A stretch of 64,000 bases of DNA from the NCBI GenBank assembly GCA_963736685.1, contig CAVTPZ010000017.1:233306-297305 (forward strand), given 5' to 3'. The position numbers and the translations under genes were made by a program. Within the stretch, counting starts at the first letter, position 1. The number at the start of each line of letters is the position of its first letter. Below, piece by piece: positions 25,519 through 34,297 of the stretch. The stretch comes from DASUPK01 sp963736685 (GTDB lineage: Bacteria > Actinomycetota > Thermoleophilia > Solirubrobacterales > 70-9). The notes beneath the pieces are model-generated. The model saw only the letters and a list, made by a program, of their open reading frames with translations, was not told where the DNA came from and searched no databases.

Positions 25519-26733
25519 TCAGGCCATCGCCGACTGCAGGTTCTCCGAGACCGACGCGAGGAACTCCTCCGTCGTCTGGAACTCCTGGTCGGGGCCGATC
25601 AGCAGCGCCAGATCCTTCGTCATCTTGCCGCTCTCGACGGTCTCGACGCAGACGCGCTCCAGGGTCTCCGCGAACTCGGTGACCTCGGGCGTGTCGTCCA
25701 TCCGACCGCGTGCGGCGAGACCGCGCGTCCAGGCGAAGATCGAGGCGATCGGGTTGGTCGAGGTCGGCTTGCCCTCCTGGTGCTGGCGGAAGTGGCGGGT
25801 GACGGTGCCGTGGGCGGCCTCGGCCTCGACCGTCTTGCCGTCGGCGGTCATCAGCACGCTCGTCATCAGGCCGAGGGAGCCAAAGCCCTGCGCGACCGTG
25901 TCCGACTGCACGTCGCCGTCGTAGTTCTTGCAGGCCCAGACGTAGCCGCCCTCCCACTTGAGGGCCGCGGCCACCATGTCGTCGATCAGCCGGTGCTCGT
26001 AGGTCAGGTCCGCCTGCTCGAACTCCTCCTTGAACTCCGAGTCGTATACCTCCTGGAAGATGTCCTTGAAGCGGCCGTCGTAGCGCTTCAGGATCGTGTT
26101 CTTGGTCGACATGTAGACCGGGAAGCCGCGGTCGAGGCCGTAGCGCATGGAGGCCCGCGCGAAGTCCCTGATCGAGTCGTCGAGGTTGTACATCGCGAGC
26201 GCGACCCCGCCGCCCGGGAAGTCATAGACGTCGAGTTCGATCGGCTCGCTGCCGTCCTTGGGGGTGAAGGTCAGCGTCAGCTCGCCCTCGCCGGGCACCA
26301 CCAGGTCCGTCGCCCGGTACTGGTCGCCGAAGGCGTGGCGGCCGATGACGATCGGCTTGGTCCAGCCGGGAACCAGGCGCGGCACGTTCGAGATCACGAT
26401 CGGCTCGCGGAAGATGACCCCGCCCAGGATGTTCCGGATCGTCCCGTTGGGTGAGCGGTACATCTCCTTGAGGCCGAACTCCTCGACACGGGCCTCATCC
26501 GGGGTGATCGTCGCGCACTTCACGCCGACGCCGTGCTCCTTGATCGCGTTGGCGGCGTCGACGGTGATCTGGTCCTCCGTCTCGTCGCGCTTTTCGATCC
26601 CGAGGTCGAAGTAGATGAGCTCGACGTCGAGGTAGGGCTGGATCAGCTGCTCCTTGATGAACGCCCAGATGATCCGGGTCATCTCGTCGCCGTCGAGCTC
26701 GACTATCGGGTTCTTGACCTTGATTTTCGGCAT
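25519..26733 (-). CDS. icd: Isocitrate dehydrogenase (NADP, eukaryote-like dimeric type)
   Basis: 404 aa, oxidative decarboxylation of isocitrate to 2-oxoglutarate. Start MPKIKVKNPIVELDGDEMTR and motifs TITPDEARVEEF, YRSPNGTIRNILGG (substrate-binding Ser and Arg), KNYDGDVQSD (metal-binding Asp) and EAAHGTVTRHFRQHQ (coenzyme loop) match the dimeric NADP enzyme of the mammalian/mycobacterial Icd1 type, not the E. coli type. The ATG at 26733 is chosen; the frame stays open for another 1.8 kb upstream but only as the antisense of the cyclase gene. Confidence 0.97.
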   Translation of the reverse strand: MPKIKVKNPIVELDGDEMTRIIWAFIKEQLIQPYLDVELIYFDLGIEKRDETEDQITVDAANAIKEHGVGVKCATITPDEARVEEFGLKEMYRSPNGTIRNILGGVIFREPIVISNVPRLVPGWTKPIVIGRHAFGDQYRATDLVVPGEGELTLTFTPKDGSEPIELDVYDFPGGGVALAMYNLDDSIRDFARASMRYGLDRGFPVYMSTKNTILKRYDGRFKDIFQEVYDSEFKEEFEQADLTYEHRLIDDMVAAALKWEGGYVWACKNYDGDVQSDTVAQGFGSLGLMTSVLMTADGKTVEAEAAHGTVTRHFRQHQEGKPTSTNPIASIFAWTRGLAARGRMDDTPEVTEFAETLERVCVETVESGKMTKDLALLIGPDQEFQTTEEFLASVSENLQSAMA

Positions 26734-26793
26734 ACCGGGGTCGGCGATGGTATGCCAATCCGGATCGCTGCGACCGCCGTTATCTTCACTTAC

Positions 26794-29700
26794 GTGAGCA
26801 GCCTGGGTGGAGAGCGCAAGATCGCGACGATGCTCTTCGCCGACCTTGTCGGCTCGACCCAGCTTGCGACAGAGCTCGACCCGGAGGACCTGCGGGGGCG
26901 CCTCGAGCCCTTCTTCGAGGCCGCACGTTCGGCGCTGGAACAGCACGGGGGCACCGTCGAGAAGTACATCGGCGACGCCGTGATGGCGGTCTTCGGAGCA
27001 CCGGTGGCCCACGGCGACGATCCCGACCGGGCGATCGCGGCGGCGCTGGCCGTGATCGACCGGGTCTCGGCGATCGACGGCGACCTGGCGGTCCGTGTCG
27101 GCATCGAGACCGGCGAGGTGCTGGCCGTCCCGGAAAGCGGCGACCTCCGGGTCACCGGCGAGGCCGTCAACGCCGCGGCCCGCCTGCAGCAGGCCGCGTC
27201 CCCCGGAGAGGTGCTGGTCGGCGAGCGCACCGCGCGAGCCTGCCGCCGGGCGCAGCTCGAGCGCAACGGCCACGTCAACGCCAAGGGGATCGACAACCCG
27301 CTGCCGGCCTTCAAGGCGCTTTCGATCTGCGACGAGGAGGAGGTCACCGACGTCCCGCTGATCGGCCGGCAGGACGACCTCGAAATGCTCCGCCTGATCG
27401 CTCGCCGTGCAGCCCGTGAGCAGATCCCCCAGCTGGTCACGGTGTTCGGCGAGGCCGGCATCGGCAAGACCCGGCTCGGGGCCGAGCTCTTCCAGGAGCT
27501 TCGCGCCGAGGGATGGCGCACCGTGGTCGGGCGCAGCCCGCCGTACGGGCACGGCATCGCCTTCTGGGCGCTCGGCGAGATCCTGCACGACGCGGCGGGA
27601 ATGCCGGCCGAGGCCCGGGCCGACGAGGTCGAGCCGGCGCTGCAGGCGCTGCTGACGGAGTTGGGCGCCGAGGATGCGGCAGAGCTCGCGGCGGCGCTCG
27701 TGGTGGCCATGCGTGGAGCGGACGAGGGCTCGGACGCCGAGGACGAGCTGAAGCGAGCCTGGCGGCGCTTCGTGGCGCTGCTGGCGTCGGACCGGCCCCT
27801 CGCGATCGGCGTGGACGACGCCCACTGGGCCGACGAGGGCACGCTCAACCTGCTCGAGGAGGCCGCCTTCGGGCTCTCCAAGGCCCCCGTGATCATTCTC
27901 TGCACCTGCCGCCCGGAGCTGACCGAGCGGCGGCCCGACTTCGGGCGCGCCGCCCGCAACAACACCCAGCTCGAGCTGATGCCCCTCGACGGCGAATCGG
28001 CGACGCGGCTCGCGGAGCAGCTCCTGCCCGAGGATCGGCGCCCGATCGCGGGGCGAATCGCTGACGCCGCGGGAGGCAACCCCTTCTTCACCGAGGAGGT
28101 CTCGAGGGCGATCAGGGAGGAGCGCATCGAGGCCGTGCCGGAGCGGCTCCCCGACACGGTCCAGGCCGCGATCGCGGCACGGATCGACCTGCTGCCGGCC
28201 GAGGAGAAGAGGGCGCTCCAGGTCGCGTCGGTGCTCGGCCACACCTTCGCGCAGGGGCCACTCGGGGATCTGATCGGGGAGGACCCCGCCGACCTGCTCT
28301 GGTCGCTGAGACGGAAGGCGCTGGTGTCGGAGCGAACCACCACCGACGCCGGCAGCTACGCGTTCCGCCATCAGCTGATCCGCGACGTCGCCTACCACTC
28401 GCTGCCGCGCGCCGAGCGAGCCGGCCTCCACGACCAGGCCGCCGTGGCCCTGATGGAGTGCGACCCCTTCGCCGAGCGCGCCGAGCTGGTCGCCTACCAC
28501 CTCACGCACGCGCTCGAGCTGCAGCCGACCGACGAGCGCAGGATGGCCGCCTGCGAGGCGGTCGCCGATGCAGCGGCGAGCGCCGTTCGCCGCGGCGCGG
28601 TGGCGCGCGGCCAGGAGCTCTACGAGGAGTCCGCCGAGCTATCCCAGGGCAGCGAGCGCGTCGATGCACTCTGGGCGGCGGCCGACGTCGCCCTCCGCCG
28701 CTGGCGGGGTGACCACGCCATGAGGCTGTTCCGGGAGGCGGGAGAGGCGGCCGAGGAGATCGGCGATTCCCGTGCCGCCGCCGCCTACGCCCGGACCGTC
28801 GAGGTGGGAACGCGGATGAGCGGGATCAGCGGGAACCCCGACCGCGACCAGCTCCATCCGCTGCTGGAGCGGGGGCAGAGGCTGGTCGCCGACGACGACA
28901 CGGTCACGAAGGCCCGCCTCCTTCTCGACGAGGCCTGGCTCGCCTGGAAGAACGACCAGACACTCGAGATGGAGGAGCCCGCGCTGGGCGGGTTGGAGCT
29001 GGCCCGCCAGACCGACGACCTCGCCGTCCTGCAGTCCGCACTCGATGCCGTCACCGCCAGCGACTGGCAGCAGGGCCGCCATCGCGCGGCCGTGGAGCAC
29101 ACCCGCGAGCGCCTCGAGCTGCTCAGCGACGCTCCCCGGACTGCCACGCTCGACGTGGAGCGCAGCGACGCGCTCCACATGATGATCGAGTCACTGCTCC
29201 AGACCGGCAACTTCCACGAGGCGGAGGCCTATGCCGGCGAGGCCCGCGACCTCGACCTCTCGCGCGGGATCATCTACTCGGCCTGGCAGCGCGGCCTGCT
29301 CCCCGCCTTCTTCCTGGGCCGCTGGGACGAGGCGCTCGAGATGGCGAGGCACGTCCGCGAGGCCTGGATGGCGGCCGAGCGGCCGCCGCTCGGGGCGTTC
29401 GCGACCTCGATCGCCTGCGCCGGAGCGATCCAGGGCCTGCGCGGCGAGAGCGGCTGGCTCGAGTGGTTCGAGATCGCCGACGAGCTCTCCGAGGGCGCCC
29501 TCGGCAACAAGGCCGGGGTGATCGTGATGCGCGCCGACATCGAGCTCCACCAGGGACTCACCGATCGCGCCGCCGAGCGCTTCGAGTCGGACATCGCGAC
29601 GACCTGGTTCCGCTCTCCCTACCTGGCGAGCCGCGCGGAGTCGTATGCGCGACTGGGCCGTCCGGACACCGACGACGCAATCCTGGTCGCCGAGGAGTAC

Positions 29701-29913
29701 ATCGGCGAGCACCGCTACGCCATGGGCATCCTGCTGCGCGCGACGGGGATCCACGCCGACGACGAGCAATGCCTGAAGGAGTCACTGGAGCTGTTCAAGG
29801 AGCTCGACTGCCCGTACCAGGTGGCGCGCAGCGCCTGGACGCTCGGGGGCGAGGCGCGCGACGAGGCGGTCGCGATCTTCGAGCGCCTGGGAGCGACTCC
29901 GCCGGCGGGCTGA
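26794..29913 (+). CDS. Class III adenylate/guanylate cyclase-ATPase-TPR regulator
   Basis: 1039 aa from GTG 26794 (an ATG at 26752 is possible). The cyclase domain is about residues 6-180: ERKIATMLFADLVGSTQLA carries the first metal Asp, EKYIGDAVMAVFGAP the second, and TGEAVNAAARLQ the helix before the transition-state Asn/Arg. A STAND/AAA ATPase follows, Walker A GEAGIGKTR (about 219) and Walker B LAIGVDDAHW (about 343), then ~600 residues of TPR-like helices. It should couple nucleotide and ligand sensing to cyclic nucleotide production in the cytoplasm. It converges, stop to stop (1-nt gap), with a cyclic-nucleotide-binding gene. Confidence 0.9.
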   Translation: MSSLGGERKIATMLFADLVGSTQLATELDPEDLRGRLEPFFEAARSALEQHGGTVEKYIGDAVMAVFGAPVAHGDDPDRAIAAALAVIDRVSAIDGDLAVRVGIETGEVLAVPESGDLRVTGEAVNAAARLQQAASPGEVLVGERTARACRRAQLERNGHVNAKGIDNPLPAFKALSICDEEEVTDVPLIGRQDDLEMLRLIARRAAREQIPQLVTVFGEAGIGKTRLGAELFQELRAEGWRTVVGRSPPYGHGIAFWALGEILHDAAGMPAEARADEVEPALQALLTELGAEDAAELAAALVVAMRGADEGSDAEDELKRAWRRFVALLASDRPLAIGVDDAHWADEGTLNLLEEAAFGLSKAPVIILCTCRPELTERRPDFGRAARNNTQLELMPLDGESATRLAEQLLPEDRRPIAGRIADAAGGNPFFTEEVSRAIREERIEAVPERLPDTVQAAIAARIDLLPAEEKRALQVASVLGHTFAQGPLGDLIGEDPADLLWSLRRKALVSERTTTDAGSYAFRHQLIRDVAYHSLPRAERAGLHDQAAVALMECDPFAERAELVAYHLTHALELQPTDERRMAACEAVADAAASAVRRGAVARGQELYEESAELSQGSERVDALWAAADVALRRWRGDHAMRLFREAGEAAEEIGDSRAAAAYARTVEVGTRMSGISGNPDRDQLHPLLERGQRLVADDDTVTKARLLLDEAWLAWKNDQTLEMEEPALGGLELARQTDDLAVLQSALDAVTASDWQQGRHRAAVEHTRERLELLSDAPRTATLDVERSDALHMMIESLLQTGNFHEAEAYAGEARDLDLSRGIIYSAWQRGLLPAFFLGRWDEALEMARHVREAWMAAERPPLGAFATSIACAGAIQGLRGESGWLEWFEIADELSEGALGNKAGVIVMRADIELHQGLTDRAAERFESDIATTWFRSPYLASRAESYARLGRPDTDDAILVAEEYIGEHRYAMGILLRATGIHADDEQCLKESLELFKELDCPYQVARSAWTLGGEARDEAVAIFERLGATPPAG

Positions 29914-29914
29914 G

Positions 29915-30322
29915 CTAGCGGTTTTCCGCGTCGCGGAGCCGCGCGGCCAGCGTCTCGAGCATCGCCCAGGCCACCTCGGGGTGATCCTCGATGAACGGCC
30001 GGAACTCCCACGCCGTCAATCCCTGGCAGCGCAGATCGGTGGTGGCGACGATCGTCGCCGAGCGCGGGCCGCTGTCGATCAGGGCGACCTCGCCGAAATA
30101 CTCGCCCGGCCCGAGAGTCCGGACGATCTTCCCGTCGACGCTGACGGTCGCGTTGCCGTCCTCGATGACGAAGAAGCCCACCCCGCTCTTGCCTTCCATC
30201 GTGATCGTGTCGCCCTCGCCGAAGCCGCGCTCCTGCATGCGGTTGGCGAGCTTCTTCAGCTCCTTCGGCTTCACGCCCTGGAATAGGGGGACGCCCGCCA
30301 GCGTGTCGACCACGTCAGCCAC
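29915..30322 (-). CDS. Single cyclic-nucleotide-binding domain protein
   Basis: 135 aa, essentially one Crp-type beta-roll without a DNA-binding domain. LFQGVKPKELKKLANRM is followed by the phosphate-binding cassette GPGEYFGEVALIDSGPRSAT, in which FGE.AL and PRSAT hold the Glu and Arg expected to contact cyclic nucleotide. It is convergent with the class III cyclase, suggesting it senses that enzyme's product or acts as a regulatory subunit (inference). Confidence 0.88.
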   Translation of the reverse strand: MADVVDTLAGVPLFQGVKPKELKKLANRMQERGFGEGDTITMEGKSGVGFFVIEDGNATVSVDGKIVRTLGPGEYFGEVALIDSGPRSATIVATTDLRCQGLTAWEFRPFIEDHPEVAWAMLETLAARLRDAENR

Positions 30323-30367
30323 GCGGCGATCCTACTCAGGCCGTTCCCTTGACGCAAAGACTGAATC

Positions 30368-31012
30368 ATGGTTCACTTCTTTGCCTTGGCCTATCGCAGC
30401 ACAGAGCGCACGGAGGCCCGCCGGGCCGAGACCCGGGAGCGAATCGTGATCGCCGCCCGCGAGTTGATCGCCGAGGGTGGATACGTCGCCGCCCAGATCG
30501 CCGTGGTGGCGGATCGAGCGGGAGTCGCGGTCGGCACCGTTTACCGCCACTTCCCCTCGAAGTCCGACCTGTTCGCCGAGGTCTTCCGGGAGGCATCGCA
30601 GCACGAGGTCGACGCGATGAGCGCTGCCATCCACGAGACCAGTGGTCCCGCCGCCGAGCGGATCGCCGCCGGCATCGAGGTCTTCGCTCGCAGGGCGCTC
30701 CGCGGGAAGCGGCTCGCGTGGGCTCTGCTCGCGGAGCCAGTGGATCCGGCCGTCGAGGCCGAGCGCCTGCAGTTTCGCCACAGCTACCGGGACCTGATGG
30801 CCGAGGTCATCACCGAGGGGATCGCCGCCGGCGATCTGCCCGAGCAGGACGTCGACACCACGGCCGCCGCACTGATCGGGGCGATCGGAGAGACGATGAT
30901 CGGTCCCCTGTCCCCCACAACGAACGGAGGCGACCCGGACGCGCTGATCGCCTCCCTGATCGACTTCTGCATTCGCGCAATCGGAGAGGAGCACCTGAAT
31001 GGCAACGGCTGA
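30368..31012 (+). CDS. TetR family transcriptional regulator
   Basis: 214 aa. The helix-turn-helix lies at about residues 22-70 (RERIVIAARELIAEGGYVAA, VADRAGVAVGTVYRHFPSKS). Its 3' end overlaps the AidB-like dehydrogenase start by 14 nt, so it is the first gene of a two-gene operon. The annotated ATG sits within a near-palindrome TGAA-T-CATG-G-TTCA (30362-30375), which could be its operator; a downstream start cannot be excluded. Confidence 0.88.
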   Translation: MVHFFALAYRSTERTEARRAETRERIVIAARELIAEGGYVAAQIAVVADRAGVAVGTVYRHFPSKSDLFAEVFREASQHEVDAMSAAIHETSGPAAERIAAGIEVFARRALRGKRLAWALLAEPVDPAVEAERLQFRHSYRDLMAEVITEGIAAGDLPEQDVDTTAAALIGAIGETMIGPLSPTTNGGDPDALIASLIDFCIRAIGEEHLNGNG

Positions 31013-32663
31013 GAGGCACACCGGGGTCCGCACCCACACCGTCGAGAACCAGGCGCCGCCGCTGGTCGACTACAACGTCTTCGAGTCCGACACAGTCATG
31101 AAGGAGGCGGTGGAGCGCGAGGGCGCCGACTGGGCCACCGAGCGGATCTCCGAGGTCGGCGAGATCGCCGGTCGGGGTGACGTGATCGAGCTCGGGCGTC
31201 TCGCCAACGAGAACCCGCCGAAGCTCCGCACCCACGACCGCTACGGCAACCGGGTCGACATCCCGGAGTTCCACCCCTCCTGGCACGAGCTGATGCGGCT
31301 CGGCATCTCGCACGAGCTCCACTCGCTTCCCTGGCGCGAGCCTCAGCCGGGCGCCCATGTCGCCCGTGCGGCGGCGTTCATGTGCTTCTCCCAGGCAGAG
31401 GCCGGCGTCGGCTGCCCGATCTCGATGACCTACTCGGTCGTTCCGGCGCTGCGCAAGCAGCCGGAGCTGGCCGAGGAGTGGGAGCCGCGGATCCTCTCCG
31501 ACGTCTACGACCCGCGCCAGATCGCCGCCTCCGAGAAGGAGGGATCCCTGTTCGGCATGGGGATGACCGAGAAGCAGGGCGGCTCTGACGTGCGCGCCAA
31601 CACCACCGTGGGCAAGCCGATCAACGGCGGCGGTGCGGGCGGCGAGTACGAGATCACCGGTCACAAGTGGTTCTTCTCCGCGCCCCAGTGCGACGCGTTC
31701 CTCGTTCTCGCCCAGGCGGAGGGCGGCGTCTCCTGCTTCCTGATGCCGCGGCGCCTGCCTGATGGCGAGCTCAACCGTTTCCGGCTGCAGCGCCTCAAGG
31801 ACAAGCTCGGCAACCGCTCCAACGCCTCGTCGGAGATCGAGTTCGACGGCGCCTGGACCCGGCTGGTGGGCGAGGAGGGCGCGGGCGTCCGCACCATCAT
31901 CGAGATGGTCAACCACACCCGGCTCGACTGCGCGACGGGAAGCGCGACGGGGATGCGAGCCGGCGTCGCCCAGGCGATCAACCACGCCTCGCACCGGGTC
32001 ACCTTCGGCAAGGTCCTCGTCGAGCAGCCGCTGATGCAGAACGTGCTCGCCGACCTCGCCGTCGAGTCGGAGGCGGCCACGATCAGCTCGCTGCGCCTCG
32101 CCCGCGCCTACGACGAGGCGATCGCGGGAGACGATGAGGCACAGGCGTTCAAGCGGATCGCCAACGCCGTCCTCAAATACTGGATCTCGAAGCGCGCGCC
32201 GAGCCACGCCGTCGAATGCCTCGAGAGCCTGGGCGGGAACGGCTACGTGGAGGAGTCGGGGATGCCCCGCCTATATAGAGAGGCCCCTCTCGCCTCGATC
32301 TGGGAGGGCTCGGGAAACGTCCAGTGCCTCGACGTGCTGAGGGCAATGGTCAAGAACCCGAACTCCGTCGACTCGTTCTTCGCCGAGGTCGCCGAGGGCT
32401 CCGGGGAGCCGCGCCTCGACGCCTACGTCTCCGAGCTCAGGTCGGACCTGCAGGACATGACCGGGATCGAGTCGCGCGCTCGCCAGCTGGTGGAGCGGAT
32501 GGCGCTGGCTCTTCAGGGCTCGCTGCTGCTGCGCTTCGGCGACGAGGCGGTGGCCGACGCGTTCGTCGCGTCCCGCCTGGCCGGCGACTGGGGACATGCC
32601 TTCGGCACGCTGCCGGCCGGCACTGACTTCGCGCGGATCATCGACCGCCACCGCGCGGTCTAG
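30999..32663 (+). CDS. AidB-like acyl-CoA dehydrogenase
   Basis: 554-aa flavoprotein of the acyl-CoA dehydrogenase superfamily, of the length and layout of E. coli AidB (541 aa; alkylation-damage response). Visible: GMGMTEKQGGSDVRANTT (FAD/substrate loop, about residue 187), ITGHKWFFSAPQCDAFLV, and the C-terminal ECLESLGGNGYVEESGMPRL plus IWEGSGNVQ with the Arg/Glu environment of the family. It is coupled to tetR. In E. coli AidB binds DNA and isovaleryl-CoA; here a catabolic role with acyl-CoA substrates sensed by TetR is equally possible. Confidence 0.9.
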   Translation: MATAERHTGVRTHTVENQAPPLVDYNVFESDTVMKEAVEREGADWATERISEVGEIAGRGDVIELGRLANENPPKLRTHDRYGNRVDIPEFHPSWHELMRLGISHELHSLPWREPQPGAHVARAAAFMCFSQAEAGVGCPISMTYSVVPALRKQPELAEEWEPRILSDVYDPRQIAASEKEGSLFGMGMTEKQGGSDVRANTTVGKPINGGGAGGEYEITGHKWFFSAPQCDAFLVLAQAEGGVSCFLMPRRLPDGELNRFRLQRLKDKLGNRSNASSEIEFDGAWTRLVGEEGAGVRTIIEMVNHTRLDCATGSATGMRAGVAQAINHASHRVTFGKVLVEQPLMQNVLADLAVESEAATISSLRLARAYDEAIAGDDEAQAFKRIANAVLKYWISKRAPSHAVECLESLGGNGYVEESGMPRLYREAPLASIWEGSGNVQCLDVLRAMVKNPNSVDSFFAEVAEGSGEPRLDAYVSELRSDLQDMTGIESRARQLVERMALALQGSLLLRFGDEAVADAFVASRLAGDWGHAFGTLPAGTDFARIIDRHRAV

Positions 32664-32672
32664 GGGGGGAAC

Positions 32673-33233
32673 TCAGCCGCGAGAGCGGTAGTGCAGACCG
32701 ATCACGCCGCTGCCGAAGCGGCGTTGATCGACCAGCTCCAGCTCGACGCGGGCGTCACGCGGCAGTGCGGCGGTGCCGCCCCCCACGACGATCGGGTTGA
32801 TGAAGAGGTGGTACTCGTCCACGAGACCTGCCCTGATCGCCTCTCCCGCGAGCTCTGGGCCGCCGATGCCGATGTCGCGCTCGGCCTCGGCCACCAGGCG
32901 CTGGATCGCCTCGGGATCGAACTCCCTCTCGAGTCTCGTCTTCGCGCTGGAGACGTCGTCGAGGCTCCGCGAGAAGACGATCTTGTCGGCGGTTCGCCAG
33001 ATATCGGCGTACTCGCTGGCGGGATCGCACTGATCGGGGGAAACCTCCGCCGTCTCCCAGAAGACCATGGTCTCGTACATGCGGCGTCCGTAGAGGTAGG
33101 TGCCGATCGGGCGCTCCAGCTCGTTGATGAAGGAATGCAGCTCGTCGTCTGGCCTGGCCCAGCTGAAGTTGCCGTCCGCGTCGGCGACGTAGCCGTCGAG
33201 CGAGCAGATCACGGAGTAGATCAGTTTCGCCAT
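32673..33233 (-). CDS. Dihydrofolate reductase / RibD C-terminal family protein
   Basis: 186 aa. MAKLIYSVICSLDGYVADAD and YLYGRRMYETMVFWE are typical of the RibD_C/DHFR-like NADPH-dependent reductase group, and IGIGGPELAGEAIRAGLVDE is the nucleotide-binding Gly-rich segment. Common in actinobacteria as stand-alone genes; not a true FolA, and the substrate is unknown. It is convergent with the AidB-like gene (9-nt gap). Confidence 0.85.
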   Translation of the reverse strand: MAKLIYSVICSLDGYVADADGNFSWARPDDELHSFINELERPIGTYLYGRRMYETMVFWETAEVSPDQCDPASEYADIWRTADKIVFSRSLDDVSSAKTRLEREFDPEAIQRLVAEAERDIGIGGPELAGEAIRAGLVDEYHLFINPIVVGGGTAALPRDARVELELVDQRRFGSGVIGLHYRSRG

Positions 33234-33286
33234 GTACGCCCACTGAGACCTGGCCGCCCCAGAAAACTCATCGGTACGCTGAGCTC

Positions 33287-33556
33287 ATGTGCAGAAACAT
33301 CAGACAACTCCATAACTTCGAGCCTCCCGCGACGCAGGAGGAGGTGAACGACGCGGCGCTTCAGTTCGTCCGCAAGGTGAGCGGATCGACGAAGCCGTCT
33401 CAGGCGAACACCGAGGCATTCGACCGCGCCGTCGCCGAGATCACCGCGTCGACGCGGAAGCTGCTCGATTCACTGGTCACCAACGCTCCCCCGAAGAACC
33501 GCGAGGAAGAGGCGGCCAAGAAGCGGGCTAAGTACGAAGCCCGTTTCGCGGCCTAG
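33287..33556 (+). CDS. DUF2277 family small protein
   Basis: 89 aa starting MCRNIRQLHNFEPPATQEEV, the hallmark of DUF2277 proteins, followed by FVRKVSGSTKPS, a helical segment and a Lys/Arg/Glu-rich end. The function of this family is unknown. The last 29 nt overlap the 3' end of the convergent flavin-binding gene. Confidence 0.9.
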   Translation: MCRNIRQLHNFEPPATQEEVNDAALQFVRKVSGSTKPSQANTEAFDRAVAEITASTRKLLDSLVTNAPPKNREEEAAKKRAKYEARFAA

Positions 33557-34202
33557 TCCAACCCCGGACGCTTTCCGGAACCGGCAGGTCCTGCGTCAGG
33601 TCCGGCGCGGGAATCGGCTGTCCCGTCCCGCTCGTGAGAGGAAGCTGACCCGCCCAGTGGGGAAGCTCCATGTCCGCCTCCTCGTCGACCGGCGGCCCGG
33701 TCCGGACCTTCGCCGAGGCCTCCTCGATCGGAATCGACAACACCCTGGTCGACTTCAGGTCGGTCTCGTCGGCGCCGCGGACCTCGTCCGCGCGGCCGGG
33801 AGCGATGTGCTCCACCACGGCTCGCAGGGCTTCCTCCTTCTCGCCGGGATCGGTGACCTCGCTCGCCGTACCGAGCACCATCACCGAGCGGTAGTTGAGC
33901 GAGTGATGGAGAGCGGCTCGGGCCAGCACCAGCTCGTCGATCAGGGTGACGGTGACGCAGCACGACGTGCCGTCGATCAGGGCCTTGAGCATCCGGTTGC
34001 CCTTGGCGCCATGGAGGAGGAGCGTCTCCCCCACCCTGGCGTGAATCGTGGGGATGACGTAGGGCTGCCCGTCCTGGACGAAGCCGACGTGGCAGGTGAG
34101 CGCCTCGTCGAGGATCGAGTGGACCAGGTCGCGGTCGTAGGTGCCACGACCGGGCTTGCGGTAGATCCGGGTGCGCTCGGTCTGCTCGTACTCGGTGGCC
34201 AT
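33528..34202 (-). CDS. Pyridoxamine 5'-phosphate oxidase-like FMN/F420-binding protein
   Basis: 224 aa with the split-barrel fold of the PPOX family: CHVGFVQDGQPYVIPTIHAR and LLLHGAKGNRMLKALIDGT (flavin phosphate contacts), SLNYRSVMVLGTASEV. This 'nimA/HugZ-like' subgroup often reduces or binds small molecules with FMN or F420. It is distinct from the true PdxH gene at 63306. The C-terminal ~50 residues (Pro-rich) are outside the domain. Confidence 0.85.
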   Translation of the reverse strand: MATEYEQTERTRIYRKPGRGTYDRDLVHSILDEALTCHVGFVQDGQPYVIPTIHARVGETLLLHGAKGNRMLKALIDGTSCCVTVTLIDELVLARAALHHSLNYRSVMVLGTASEVTDPGEKEEALRAVVEHIAPGRADEVRGADETDLKSTRVLSIPIEEASAKVRTGPPVDEEADMELPHWAGQLPLTSGTGQPIPAPDLTQDLPVPESVRGWTRPRNGLRT

Positions 34203-34297
34203 CGGCCGATGGTAGGCCGGGCTCGATCACGCCGCTGACGAATTCCCGGATGCGAGTGCGCCACTCCGGAGTGGAGGCGACCCAGAGTCGGTCCAGC

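Noticed and set aside
26734..28509. Long upstream extension of the icd frame on the minus strand
   Set aside because: The extension is antisense to the cyclase/ATPase gene; homology to isocitrate dehydrogenase begins exactly at the ATG at 26733.
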